From: Melitaea cinxia
Lineage: Eukaryota; Arthropoda; Insecta; Lepidoptera; Nymphalidae
Assembly: GCF_905220565.1 (NCBI RefSeq)
Contig: NC_059409.1
Span: 15,246,549-15,310,548 of the forward strand
Length of the DNA stretch: 64,000 nt
Reading direction: 5' to 3'
The first letter of the stretch is position 1. Each line of letters opens with the position of its first letter. Positions 34,446-45,434 of this stretch are shown here, one piece after another. Both the position numbers and the translations under genes were made by a program. A model generated the notes under the pieces. That model saw only the letters and a program-made list of their open reading frames with translations, did no database searches and was not told where the DNA came from.

Positions 34446-34629
34446 TATTGCGCAATTTTTACGCGTCGATAAACTTTTTCCCATGATCGGTTAAAGGTAA
34501 ACCGAATTTTAGGATCACATAGATCCCGAGGGTTAGCGTATTTGATCATACTCTTTAGATTCATAATATGATTATTATTATGATGTACATATTATACCTT
34601 TAGTGGTTTTTGCTTCGAGACTTATCGAA

Positions 34630-34810
34630 GTAAAACTTCTTTACGCACGCTTGACTTGAGGAGTAAGCTGGTGAATGGGTGACTAGAGCGTTACGAAAAG
34701 TGTGATCGCGGGCGAGACGAAAGGACGTTGAGGGTGATATAATTAAGTTAGTGAAGATAGAAAGTTTTAATTCAATCGTATGGTCTAAAGCGCATTCGTC
34801 TTTTTTTATT
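34630..34810 (-). repeat. Dispersed repeat F, copy 3
   Basis: Inverted ends: 'tttacgcacgcttgacttga' and 'tggtctaaagcgcattcgtc'. Confidence 0.6.
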
Positions 34811-35145
34811 GACTTGTTCTATTTTCTCATATAATTTTAAAAAGTTGTCAAATATGACGAGTAAATACTAGAGGCAGTTTAAGTTAAAATAAAAATAAAT
34901 AAATCGGGAACAAATTCTTAATAAATTAAAACTTAACACAAAATTATTGAAATTTTAATCATTTTATTGCGTGAAATTTTTTAAATTGGTATAAACACTA
35001 AAATCAATATTTTATTTATTTATTTACTTTATTTTATTTATTAATTTTGGAACGCCAACGAAAAGTACAGTACACTTATATAAAAATTAATATTAAAAAA
35101 TGAACGTTAGAAGCACCTTTCCAATAATAGGCAAATGTAATTAGA

Positions 35146-35280
35146 CTAGCTGTACCCGTGCGAATAATTCGCACTAAATAAGTACAATGTTTATCACTTT
35201 ACAAAATGCAATTAGACTAGCGAATAATTCGCACTAAATATGTATAATAATTATCACTTTACAAAATTACACAAAAGTAT
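35146..35280 (-). repeat. Helitron-end fragment in tandem duplicate
   Basis: A 'ctagctgtacccgtgcgaat' + 'aattcgcac' hairpin end occurs at 35146. About 70 bases later 'gactagcgaataattcgcac' + 'taaata' repeats with its following 40 bases. Confidence 0.5.
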
Positions 35281-35707
35281 TTATACGCGAGTTGTTGTGG
35301 AATTGAAAAAAAATTACCGACCGTCAATCATGTCGACATTGTTTCAAAATTAAAGACTTAAGTCGTAGTATATATAATATCAATAATTGATTAATTTACA
35401 AAAACAAAAGCAATAATATATTTTTTTAAGTTATTGATGCCGGTAGAGGAAGTAATTTAATTAAACCTATAAAATGATATATAATTTATGCGGAGTAATT
35501 GTGAGTTTTTTTTTTAAAAGTGATACCTCTCTTAACCTTAGCGTTTTGATATACCTACTCGTATATGATATTAAGAAAACACGAGTTAAAACTAAACAAA
35601 AATAAAGGAAACAACAATTAAGTTTCATTAATATATACGACAATCTCAAACAGTTGAAATATGCATGTAAACATCCACGTCTTGTTACCTATACTCGTAT
35701 TTAAAGG

Positions 35708-35960
35708 TTAAACTTCACCTGAAATCTTGTTCAAAGTTTGGAACGGCGTGGATTGGGGAAGTCCTCAACCTTACCTTCACAGCTAAATAATACTGTTTTC
35801 ATGCAGTGTTGTGTTCCTGTGATAATTAAGTCAGAGCTTCAAGGGAGAGTAATTGGTCAGGCTCGGCAAAGCGCTTGCAGTACTCCTTGTGTTACAGACG
35901 TCCATAGCTACGTATCCACTTTTATACTATCGATACTACTGTTTGTTGAGATATAAGATG
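35708..35960 (+). repeat. Dispersed repeat H, copy 4
   Basis: 'ggggaagtcctcaaccttac', the hairpin 'aatactgttttcatgcagtg', 'cagagcttcaagggagagta' and 'cggcaaagcgcttgcagtac'. The overlapping 72-codon frame is not a gene. Confidence 0.55.
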
Positions 35961-36084
35961 TGGATGCAATTTTATGTCCGATAAGTGTATTTTTTGGAGT
36001 TTATTGAAGTTTACTTCATAAGAATTGATTTAAAAAAAATATGTTTAGTAAAATTTACTGAACTGATGACCTCGTTACGTTTCT

Positions 36085-36168
36085 CGTAACGCCATCTATC
36101 GGAAAGAGAAACCGCTAAGGAGACGTTTTCTAGTAACGCCATCGATCAATCGATAGATGGCGTTATTT
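36085..36168. repeat. Inverted repeat around AACGCCATC
   Basis: GTAACGCCATCTATCG near 36089 is matched by CGATAGATGGCGTTA ending near 36166. A third copy (gtaacgccatcgatcaat) lies just inside, so two alternative hairpins can form. Confidence 0.65.
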
Positions 36169-36648
36169 GATCCGTTTATTTATCATTTGATACGGTAATA
36201 AAAATTTTAGACTAATAAGCCTTTTCCGTGCCTGTTTAGACAGTCAATCTGAAGGAGTAAACTCCTGTCGTGCTTCGGAGCGGACACACACATTTTTTTT
36301 GATTAATAGAAAATTTGAGTCAAATAAAAATTAAGAATAAAGTATTAATTACTGTTACTGTATTGCAAAATATATATTAAGTTAAGCGTAAAACTTTTTA
36401 AATTGTATTTCGTGATCTAGTTCTTTAGAAAATAGTAGAGCTAAGTTTTATCTGTTTGGTTACTTTGTTATAAAAATAGTGAACTGTATCGGAAAAACAT
36501 AAAAACATTAACTATAAATGGATAACGTGGTCGTAACTAATGAAGAAAAGAAAGACTATATAGGGTAAAGTTCACTGATATTACTGAAGTTTGCAGTTTG
36601 CAAAAATATTAACAGCGAACTTAAGCTTTATTCATTTCGGGTTATGTT

Positions 36649-36686
36649 ACACTAACGCAAGAATATATATATTCTTGCGTTAGTGT
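36649..36686. repeat. Perfect 38-bp palindrome
   Basis: ACACTAACGCAAGAATATA followed by its exact reverse complement, with no spacer. It can extrude as a cruciform. No protein-binding consensus is recognised. Confidence 0.85.
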
Positions 36687-36767
36687 TAATTAAGTTTATA
36701 TGTAAATTATTTGGGAGACCGTATTGCATGTTAATGACTTTTTTATTGTCATTATTTTATTTTCATA

Positions 36768-36944
36768 CTAGCTGCTCGGACAGACTTCGTTCTGTCAAAA
36801 GTTAATACGTAGTAAAAATTAATATTTAAAAAAAATGAAAACCTTTCGTGGGCCTTAAGGAACATACAAAAAAGTAAATTAGCCGAATTGGTCAAGTAAA
36901 TATCGAGTTACGCGCTTAGCAACATTAATTTTTATTTATATAGA
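36768..36944 (-). mobile_element. Non-autonomous Helitron, family D copy 2
   Basis: Minus strand: TCTATATAAATAAAAATTAA start, end hairpin GACAGAACGAAGTCTGTC, then 'cgagcagctag' before a T. Same body as 14381 and 63163. Confidence 0.75.
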
Positions 36945-37001
36945 TGAATTTCAGGAAAACATCCTAAGCATGGAAAAAGATGCAGACTACCTTCTTTTAG
37001 T

Positions 37002-37100
37002 AGAAAATTTAATGCCTGTGTTTTAGGTAACAGCTGAATAATATAAGTAAATACTTTTTTCTAATAATGCACATAAATAATACATACATAAATAAATATA
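37002..37100 (-). mobile_element. SINE family 1, tail fragment
   Basis: 'aatgcctgtgttttaggtaa' + 'cagctgaataatat' and 'taatgcacataaataataca'. The head is lost and a (CA)n tract follows. Confidence 0.5.
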
Positions 37101-37127
37101 CACCCAGCCATAGATATACAGACACAC

Positions 37128-37128
37128 A

Positions 37129-37170
<42 letters not shown>
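37128..37170. repeat. (CA)n microsatellite
   Basis: About 18 CA units with one interruption. Confidence 0.9.
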
Positions 37171-37171
<1 letters not shown>

Positions 37172-37672
37172 AAACATACATGTATAAACTCTCTTTTTCT
37201 TAAACGCATTATAATAATATTAAGTTTAAATTTAGTTTTAATTAATAATATTTAATTTAAATTAATTAGGAATAATAGGAATAGAATATATATAGAATAA
37301 TATTTAATTTAATTAGGAATAATTTAAGTGTTAGACAAACTACAGAACGAAAGAGCGGAACATCCTGTAACGTAAATTACTTAAAAGCATGTCCTAATAA
37401 TGATATTATTTAACGTAATAAAATAATAATAAGCCCTTTCAAGGCCTATTCCTATGCCAAGAGGCAAACTGAACTTCGGGACATTTTATAAAAAACAAGA
37501 AAACATATATGATATACATTGAAGTTCATATTGAAATTTAACGTAAACGTTTTTATAAATAATTCTTTTTCTTTCTTTTTTTTCACATATAGATAGAACC
37601 AAACGATCTGTCACGCTAGTCACGTACGGATAAAATAACTTAAAATAATTGTAGAAACTCATTGTTTTACAG

Positions 37673-37771
37673 CAGATCAAGGCCAGGTGTGCTGGTTATC
37701 CAGAATGGAAATGGAAAAATACCATAGTTCTAGCAAAATTAGCCTTTGAATATTCAACAACGCTAAACCAG
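37673..37771 (+). CDS. Candidate internal exon, unknown gene
   Basis: Bounded by a pyrimidine-rich acceptor (cattgttttacag) and a consensus donor (CAG|GTACGT). It is exactly 99 bases and open in frame 0 for all 33 codons: QIKARCAGYPEWKWKN then TIVLAKLAFEYSTTLNQ. The other two frames have stops. The stretch is not repeated in the window and is less A/T-rich than its flanks. I recognise no family, and no partner exon was found. An alternative acceptor three bases downstream is possible. Confidence 0.3.
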
Positions 37772-38144
37772 GTACGTTTTATTTTAATTTAATTACGCGC
37801 AACTCCCTTTGCCATCTTTGTTTACATTTTCAAGTGGAAAAATACTAACCTCATAATACGGAACACGAGTTCATTTACCAAGTATAAAATAATGAAGGTA
37901 TCACAGGTTCACCCTATTTACATCAGAATAACAAATTGCGGATGCAATTTATATTATCCAGAAAAACCTTTATTTTTTTTGTTCAACTAATTTAAATTTT
38001 AAATTAATCGACGTCGTTTGCACAAGCATTTAGATATAAAATTATAATTAATTCTACTTAATGGATTAGATAATCTAAACGAACTGTTTGTGAGAATAGG
38101 CTGGTTGCGGCACCGTCTGTTATATTTAGGATACTTATATATAA

Positions 38145-38545
38145 CTAGCTATGCCCGCGATTTCGTCCGCGTGGAATTTAACAAAAAAGTAGTACAGTAT
38201 TGTTCAGTTTGCAGAGTTATAAAATAAATAAATTTCTAAAATAAAAGTAGCCTAAGTTACTTCTTACTTTGGTGTTAGCTATCTGCCAGTGGAAGTCCCG
38301 TCAAAATCGGTCCAGCCGTTTCAGAGTTTAGCCGGAACAAACAGACAGGTAGAGAGACAGACACAAAAATTGTGATAAATGTTATTTTGGTAGGTATATG
38401 TACCGTGTATACATCCATATGCATTTTTTTAAAAAGCGGTTATTTTAATATAAGGAACGGAGACTCCAATTTTATTTCTTCTTTTTGAATTTCGCTCCAT
38501 TGCGGAATTGCTAGTATAAGAGTAGATATAATTTTATTTATTTGT
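38145..38545 (-). mobile_element. Non-autonomous Helitron, family B copy 4, interrupted
   Basis: Minus-strand end: hairpin CCACGCGGACGAAATCGCGG, then 'gcatagctag' at 38145. Its other end is interrupted by about 70 unrelated bases (38475-38545) before 'attttatttatttgtttaga'. Confidence 0.65.
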
Positions 38546-39173
38546 TTAGACAAGGGCTGCTCTACTACCGCGCATGGGGCGCGTGTGTGTGGCTTTGACG
38601 TAATGTACCTATGAAAGGAATTCAACAGAATGACACGAGAATTTTTACCTTAATTATTATATATTACACTACTATAAATATCCAATACAAAAAGAATTTT
38701 TCGATTCGTTATTCCTGAGATTTCAGCTATATAATATTAATATAGATATATAATATTAATATAGATGTATCGATTTGTTTGCAAAAATTGTATTCAATAG
38801 TAAAAGTTTGATTATTTCATTACAATCTGGGCGACAGATACTTGGGCGCGGCGAAAACTGTTTTACCCGCATACTCGTATATTCTGAATTCGCCGGAATT
38901 CCGGGATAAAAATTAGGCTATGTGCTGCTCTATAACCTGCTCTATCTTTTAGTGTAATTTTGACGAAAATCGGCTTAGCCGTTCTGAACATTAGTCCAGA
39001 CAAATAGAAAGAAAGACGGACAGAGAAAAAATTACAATCGTATGTCTGTGTTTTAGTGTCTTGTAAATAACTATATGCACTTTAAAAAACACAGCTATTT
39101 GGAAATTACAAACAGCTGTCTGTTTGTTTCAATTGTATTTATGTGTATTGATGATGATTACGATTATATGTTA

Positions 39174-39365
39174 CTAGTGACCCGCCCCGGCTTCGCACGG
39201 TTGCAAAAACAATCATTGCTCGTCTACTATGTTATACATGTATTATACATATAAACGTTCCTCTGGAATCACTCTATTTACTGAAGAAAACTGCATCAAA
39301 ATCCATTTTGAAGTTTTAAAGATCTAAGCATACAGACAGCGGGAAGCGTCTTTGTTTTATATTAT
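39174..39365 (-). mobile_element. Helitron-like element
   Basis: CTAG at 39174 preceded (minus strand) by CCGTGCGAAGCCGGGGCGGG. The body has 'ctgaagaaaactgcatcaaa' and a weak far end. Confidence 0.5.
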
Positions 39366-39679
39366 GTAATGATATATTATATACTTATCACGCAAAACAT
39401 AATGGATAAAAACATTTGTTTAAAAAGCAAACATTTTTGTTTTATAAAGAAAAACCAAGTTTGCTTTCAAATAGATGAGAAATATCTATTCTGTGGAAAA
39501 ATGTAAGACATTGCCTAATACAACATCTATTGAGGACACCTTTATACTTCGTGAGAAATTCTGACATATTCAGGCTTGTTACTCAAATCACAATCGTGTT
39601 TAGAATCCATTTCTATAATAAATAAATATATTAGGTTTCTCTAAGAAATAAGATTTAGTTCATTGATATTCTTTTTTTT

Positions 39680-39915
39680 ACCGACTTTTAAAAATACATG
39701 GATAACACATATATGAATAAATATATATGTTCGGGGATAGCTTCGTCGTTTATGAACCGATTATGATGATTCTTTTTTTGTTGGAAAGGAGTGGGTGGTA
39801 CCATAATAATGAAACCAGAATCTGATAATGGGATCCCAGAGAAATCGAGGGGATTATTACTTTTCGATGGAATTGAAGTCGTTTTTTTTTCGTTTGCTAG
39901 CAAAGGCAATTATGT
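39680..39915 (-). repeat. Dispersed repeat D copy
   Basis: 'accgacttttaaaaatacat' at one end, and 'gatggaattgaagtcgtttt' + 'tttcgtttgctagcaaa' at the other. Confidence 0.55.
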
Positions 39916-40237
39916 TTTATCATTCAGTCAATGTTACGTTAAACAACGAAGACTGTTCTTGAAATTATTTGTGACAGAATTTTAATTTGAAATTCGAATT
40001 TTTAAAACATGTGGCGCTACAAAAAAAAACTGCCGAAGTAATTCTTTAGATTTAAAAACGGTCACTGAAAATCAGCATTCAAATTTCCAGGTCATGCTGT
40101 GCTCTCAATTCAACAGTGATCAAATGTTTTTCCTTTTTTATTTCGCTACACTATTGTGTAGATACGGATATTACTTTAGCTTATTTAAACGTTCTTTCTT
40201 GACCAGCGGTGTACTATCACTAACCAAAGTTAATAAA

Positions 40238-40547
40238 TCTAATATATAAAATTCTCGTGTCGCGGTGTTTGTAGTAACTCCTCCGAAACGGCTTGACCGA
40301 TTCTCATGAAATTTTATGTGCATATCGGCTCGGTCTGATAATCGAACAACATCTAATTTTCATCCCCCTAAATGTTAAGGGTAGTCCACCCCTAATTTTT
40401 TTTTAATTTTTAAATAAATTATTTATTTTTTATTTTAATATGATTTGACGTTGAAAAATACATACAACCCTAAATTTTCACCCTTCTACAAGGAACTCTA
40501 TTTTTAAATAGCGATTAGCGGCAACACAACGTTTGCCGAGTACCTAG
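40238..40547 (+). mobile_element. Non-autonomous Helitron, family A copy 2
   Basis: TCTAATATATAAAATTCTCG start after an A; hairpin CGGCAA/TTGCCG then 'agtacctag' before a T. Nearly co-linear with 8050-8350. Confidence 0.8.
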
Positions 40548-40552
40548 TAAGA

Positions 40553-40675
40553 AAAATAAATATCTTATAACATACACACACGGTCGTCGATTCCTATGGT
40601 AAGCAACTAAAGCTGATGGATGGAGCTAAATACTTTTTTTTTTTTTGATGAATATACATAGAAATAATAGAAAAG
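40553..40675 (-). mobile_element. SINE family 1, tail fragment
   Basis: 'acacggtcgtcgattcctat' + 'ggtaagcaact' and the poly-T/gatgaatatac block. It ends before the tRNA-like head. Confidence 0.6.
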
Positions 40676-41252
40676 TATTTCAACTGTGCGTGTTGTCAGT
40701 GATAATTTATATCATCTTATTACTTTAATTATCAATATTTGGGCGTAGATATTTTTGCACAAATGTTAATTTTATCAGTTAATATAATAAGCAATAAAAT
40801 GAAATTTCGTTGCTTTTATTCAAGTTCCTTCAATTCAAAATCTAATTATAATCGGTCTTATTCATAAAAAAAGCTTATAGAACGATTATAACGTTCATTA
40901 GTTAAAATGCTCGATAAGCTTATAAAACGTTCGATAAAATTGTCTATTCATAACAGTTATATAAACCGTCTTTAACTAATAAGCGTCTATAAGCAAAAAT
41001 GTTGCCATTACTGTGAAGTTCGCAAAAAAAACTTGACGAACTTACTGAATCGACCACAGATAATGTGTATCGATCATGTATCGATTGAAAAAATACGTCT
41101 GACCATAGTCAATATTACGGCTTAAAAGCATATTTTGGCATATTTTATCTACGGAATGTCAAGCGGTTTCATTCAAACCAACGGTCGTCGTGCAATTTGT
41201 CTTGATTTTATTCTCGAAGTAGAAGTTTTAAAAACGTGTAGTTTATGTGAAA

Positions 41253-42787
41253 ATGGAATCTCAATTGAAGGTTGTTAAAAGGCAGAGAAGTGAAAATTGG
41301 TTGGAGGAAGATAAGGTTTGTAGTGATACACCTAAAATTGGACTAAAGTAAGTCAACATTTTTATAATACCTTTTAAACTAACGCTTGCTTATGCTTCTA
41401 TTTATTAGATGATATTGAAAGAATTAATAAGGGAGAGGGTTACAATCATTGAAAACAAAAATACAGACGCAAACACGAACGCGAAAAAGGTGGCGGCTTG
41501 GAATAATTTACGTATTAGGTACCAAATTCGAAATATTTTGAATAATTTAATAAGATTTTTGTGTAAGTAGTTTATTACTCAGCATATCGTGTTTTAGTTT
41601 TAACAATATGGCCCGCACTCCGAGAACACTGCAACAAATAAAAGCTCAGTGGGGCATAATAAAAATGTATGAGAAAAAAAAAGAAGTGCCTGGAACGGAA
41701 ACAAACATTCCAAACTGGGGGTGGTCCACCACCTGCTACTGACCCACCAACTGGTGATGACATAGCAGTGTGGCTCCCTCATGAGTTTACTGTAGACTCA
41801 AATGAGTTTGATTCGGATAACCAGGTACATCAAAGATACACATACTTGTTCAATAAGTATTCCATCTGCTGTAAAGAAATATGTATATAACTATATTAAT
41901 TCTTGTTTCAGCTATTAACTGACAATAAAATGAAACAACCAATTCTAGTCCCTAAATCACCACTTCTCTGTGAGAATCCTGAACCAGAAATAGACATGGT
42001 ATGTGTATTATACAGTTGGCAATAAGTTGTAGCCAAATTCTGTTACCAATTATGTTCTTATACATTGTAATGTAATGCAAAATAAATAATTTTAACTTGA
42101 TTATTTTAGATGTCGCAACCAGGCACATCTACGAAGACCATACACAACACACCAACAAGTACCTTATTGGTAAATATGACACGTTTTTATACTTCATTTG
42201 CATCCTATTGCGTGCATTAAACTGCAAGTACCTAAATAATTTTAAAAATATTCTTTCAGATGACACCAGCAAGTACCTCTAAACAATTAGACATACAACA
42301 GATCACCACCACACCAACAAATAAAAAAGTAAAGAGTCCGAATTATAAATTAAAGCATAAACTGGTATATTATTTTTATCTTTATTATTTTTTTTATCCT
42401 AATACATACCTATAGTAAATAATATTTATATCTGTTTGTGGCACTTAAATCAAGATTTAGTATAAACATGTAATCTGAATAATCAATTATAACAATATAC
42501 AAACTAAAAATGAATTTAATAAACTGATGTTAGTGAACTTAGTACAACATAGTAGAATCAATTATTATTTATGATACATACATTGTTATTTTGATATAAT
42601 TTAACATTTCTTATTTTAGATCAACAAGGGCAGTTCAAGTGCAGCACTACAAATAGCAGAAAATGAAATTGTCTGTAGAAAGGAACTCCACGAGGCGCAG
42701 ATGGCAGTCGAAAAACAAAAATTAAAAAATTTACTATTAAAAGAACAATTAATAAAAAGCAAATTAGAATATTATAAAAATAAATAA
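41253..42787 (+). CDS. Myb/SANT-like DNA-binding protein of the Harbinger element (one frameshift)
   Basis: Second protein of Harbinger elements; it binds the element ends and helps the transposase reach the nucleus. Seven exons fit GT/AG rules: 41253-41315, 41409-41518, 41598-41824, 41912-41998, 42110-42169, 42260-42364 and 42620-42787. The N-terminal trihelix reads NWLEEDKMILKELIRERV, AAWNNLRISFNNMARTPRTL and QQIKAQWGIIKMYEKKK. A proline/threonine-rich linker follows, then a C-terminal coiled coil (EIVCRKELHEAQMAVEKQKL) ending YYKNK. Exon 3 carries nine A at 41674-41682. Eight would keep the frame into CLERKQTFQTGGGPPP and DDIAVWLPHEF; with nine the protein stops after about 30 wrong-frame codons. 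All later exons are open in one frame, giving about 272 residues if the run had eight A. The exon 2 donor (GTACCA) is weak. Confidence 0.8.
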
Positions 42788-42821
42788 ATTGATTGCATTG
42801 TACAGTATTTTTTATCATCAA

Positions 42822-44040
42822 CTATTCACTAAAATGTCTCCTAATAAAAGTTTGTAATGCAGCATTAGCACTAGCATTACTCCGTGGAACTTCTCTAGAC
42901 ACTTCTCTGTTATATTCGACCCCACTCTCTATCTGCACATCGCCATGGTCCACTGCAATATTGTGAAGCACAGCTAAAGCAACTATTGTGGTCTTCACGT
43001 TTTGTAGCTTGCAGGTCATGCCAAATAGAAGGCATTGAAAACGTTGCTTCCAGACTCCAAAGCAACGTTCTACAGTATTTCTTGTAGCAATATGTGCTTC
43101 ATTATATTTTTCCTCACTTCGGTTCCGAGGCCTTAGAATGGGAGTGAACAGATAAGGTTCTAATTTGTATCCAGAGTCACCTAAAAGTCGTCCTCTAAAT
43201 GATCCTGTCTCAAAACGCTCTTTGAGTGATGATTCATTAAAAATACGGGAATCATGAGTGCTACCTCTCCATCTGGCAACAATATCTCGGATGCGGAGAT
43301 GTGCATCACAAGTTACCTGTGATAAACAAAACATTACAATTTGATAGGAAAATATTATAGTGTTCTATAAAAAAGTAATAGGATGAGAAAATACCTGAAC
43401 ATTGAGTGAATAAAATCCTTTTCTATTTATATAATATTGGGCTGCATCACCTCCACATTTGCGGATTTTGATATGAGTACAGTCAATACAACCAATTACA
43501 GTTGGGAAACTTCGAATTCTATAAAATTCTCCCATCATACGCTCTTCTTCAGCAAAAGTACTGGGCATTTTAATAAAAGAAGCTGAGTGTCGTGCAAGTG
43601 CACGTGCAACTCGGGTACAAATCCGACTGGTGGTTGCTTGCGACAATCCATGGTGGTCTCCAGCATCTTCTTGAACCTGTAATGGCAATATAGGATTTAC
43701 ACAAGGTTCATGTCGTACCTACAATAATTTCGTTTATGATTTTGTAACATAATATACTGTTCAGATTGTAAAAACTTACCTCTCGACGACCCCAACATCT
43801 TATTGCCGTTAAAACTTGGATTTCAGGTGATGTATCAGAACCTCTTCTATCTAAGTTGAGATCATCACGTACTAAGTCAATTATGTAAGTCGCAGTAGAT
43901 TTCTTAAAGCGATAACGCTTCCGAAAGTCTTCGTCGTTCAAAGAAAACGGATCACTCCTGCTTTTGTACACTTTTCTTCGACGCGTACTATTTTCAAGTT
44001 CAATAGCTTCTATAACATCTAAGCTGTGTAAAGCTTGCAT
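42822..44040 (-). CDS. PIF/Harbinger DDE transposase (HARBI1-like), intact
   Basis: Cuts and joins DNA at the element ends. Three exons on the minus strand: 43780-44040 (87 codons), 43395-43676 (94) and 42822-43316 (164 plus stop), all phase 0 with good GT/AG sites, giving 345 residues, close to vertebrate HARBI1. The N-terminus has the family's helical region (RYRFKKSTATYIIDLVRDDL). The DDE nuclease follows: VIGCIDCTHIKI (first D, residue 152), WRGSTHDSRIF (D203) and LLGDSGYKL (D228), then RNTVERCFGVWKQRF (E264). Which of D203 and D228 is the second catalytic residue I cannot settle, but both are kept. No stop or frameshift is seen. The ATG at 44040 is the first in frame. Converges with the Myb-like gene. 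Confidence 0.92.
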
Positions 44041-44390
44041 TTTTAATAATGCAATTTTTAAAGTTATTTATTTATTATTACAAACAACTTTACAAAATAA
44101 CATTGACAAACAATTTGTATGTCAAACGCCAGTTTCTTATAAATCAGCTGTTGTGAGTTCGGCCATCTTACATCTTATAGTACTGTTATAGTAGGGTCCT
44201 GCCCTCTATAACTTTGTGATAGGTTTATAGAACTGTTTAGTGTTATAATGCTGTTATGAATACAATTTTTTGCCAATATTCTTATAGCGAGCTTATAGAA
44301 CACTTTAGGTGTTCCATAACTTTTTATGAATAAGACCGAATGTCTTTATTCAATTTAGCTTCAAAAGCACTATTGGATCGTCGTTTTGAA

Positions 44391-45105
44391 AAATAATTGT
44401 GTTTGCTAGCAAACGAAAAAAAAAACGACTTCAATTACATCGACAAGTAATACAACGTAGGGAGACGAAAAAATAGTCAAGTAAATATGCATTATCAAAG
44501 ATTTCTCAAAAATTGTTATCAGACCTCGATGAAATTTAAATATGACCACACAATAAACATCAGCTTTCAATTAAATTAAAAATCATCAAAAGCGGTACAC
44601 CCAGTAAAAAGTTATGCGGTACAATACAACGTAGGTCGACAAAAAAATAGTCAAGGAAAAACGCATTATTAGATATAACTCGAAAAGTTGTTGTAAAAAT
44701 AAATTTAAATGGGACCAAATGACACACACCACCTTTCGATTAAAAAAAAATGTCGAAATCGGTCCACCCAGTCATAAGTTCTGAAGTAACAAAAAAGTAC
44801 AGTCGAATTGAAACCTCCTCCTTTTTTGACTAGCCCGTTGGCGCAGTTTGTAGTGACCCTGCTTTCTGCTCCGGGGGTTGTGGGTTCGATTCCCACCCTG
44901 AGTCTGGGTGTAATGTATATATATATTTATATATTTATATATGTATTATTTATAAGTATGTTTATCAAAAAAAAAAAATGTAGCTATACCAGTCGGCTGT
45001 TACCTATAACACAAGCATTAATTTGCTTACTTTAGGGACAGACGACCGTGTGTGTATTGTGTAGATATTTATTTATTTATTATTTTTGGAAGTCGGTTAA
45101 AAAGA
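44391..45105 (+). repeat. Dispersed repeat D, interrupted by a SINE
   Basis: 'attgtgtttgctagcaaacg' start at about 44394 and 'ttggaagtcggttaaaaa' end near 45100, with SINE family 1 (44828-45083) inserted eight bases before the end block. Confidence 0.7.
44828..45083 (+). mobile_element. SINE family 1, complete copy nested in repeat D
   Basis: Head: GACTAGCCCGTTGGCGCAGT (A-box region) and GTGGGTTCGATTCCCACCCT (B box). The body is A/T-rich, then 'taccagtcggctgttaccta', 'taacacaagcattaatttgc' and 'acagacgaccgtgtgtgtat', with a (TTTA)n 3' end. Short T-rich bases (ttttt) flank both sides. This is the reference copy. Confidence 0.85.
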
Positions 45106-45430
45106 GAAATAGTCGTACACATACTGAAAGTTACACGTAAGTTATAAAATTTTCAACAAAGGGAATGTTTTAATGCAATTGGTTTCATATACTAACAAAT
45201 TCCATAGAGGAATTGAAGAATAATATATAAAAGAAAACATGAATTCACTATTGTTGTAGGAGTTACGAGATAAACTACAAATAAAAAGCAGCTGTTGGAC
45301 TCAACTGTCCTATAAACAGAGGTTCCAGCTTCCCTATTGTCACTCAATACAATACGAAACACGGTATTACTTCATTTGTGTTGCTTTGGAAAGAGATTTT
45401 ATTTTTACACATTCCTCTTTATTTTATTTT
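45106..45430. other. No gene seen
   Basis: Unique non-coding sequence. Confidence 0.35.
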
Positions 45431-45434
45431 TTTT

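Larger units (their letters stand above)
40853..44338. mobile_element. Complete PIF/Harbinger transposon
   Basis: 3486 bp between 18-bp perfect inverted repeats (CGGTCTTATTCATAAAAA at 40853-40870; its complement at 44321-44338), flanked by AAT on both sides (40850-40852 and 44339-44341). Two convergent genes lie inside: a Myb/SANT-like protein (plus) and a DDE transposase (minus), with stop codons 34 bases apart. Subterminal copies of CTTATAGAAC and similar (near 40875, 40920, 40990, 44238, 44290) are probable transposase or partner binding sites. The flanks join as one LINE 3' tail (tcaaaatctaattataat / gtctttattcaatttagctt), a match to the reverse complement of 31256-31400. That suggests the pre-insertion site. 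Confidence 0.92.

Noticed and set aside
37009..37209. Cysteine/valine-rich secreted peptide
   Set aside because: It is the translation of a (CA)n microsatellite.
41600..41763. Minus-strand frames opposite Harbinger exon 3
   Set aside because: They are antisense shadows of the Myb-like gene.
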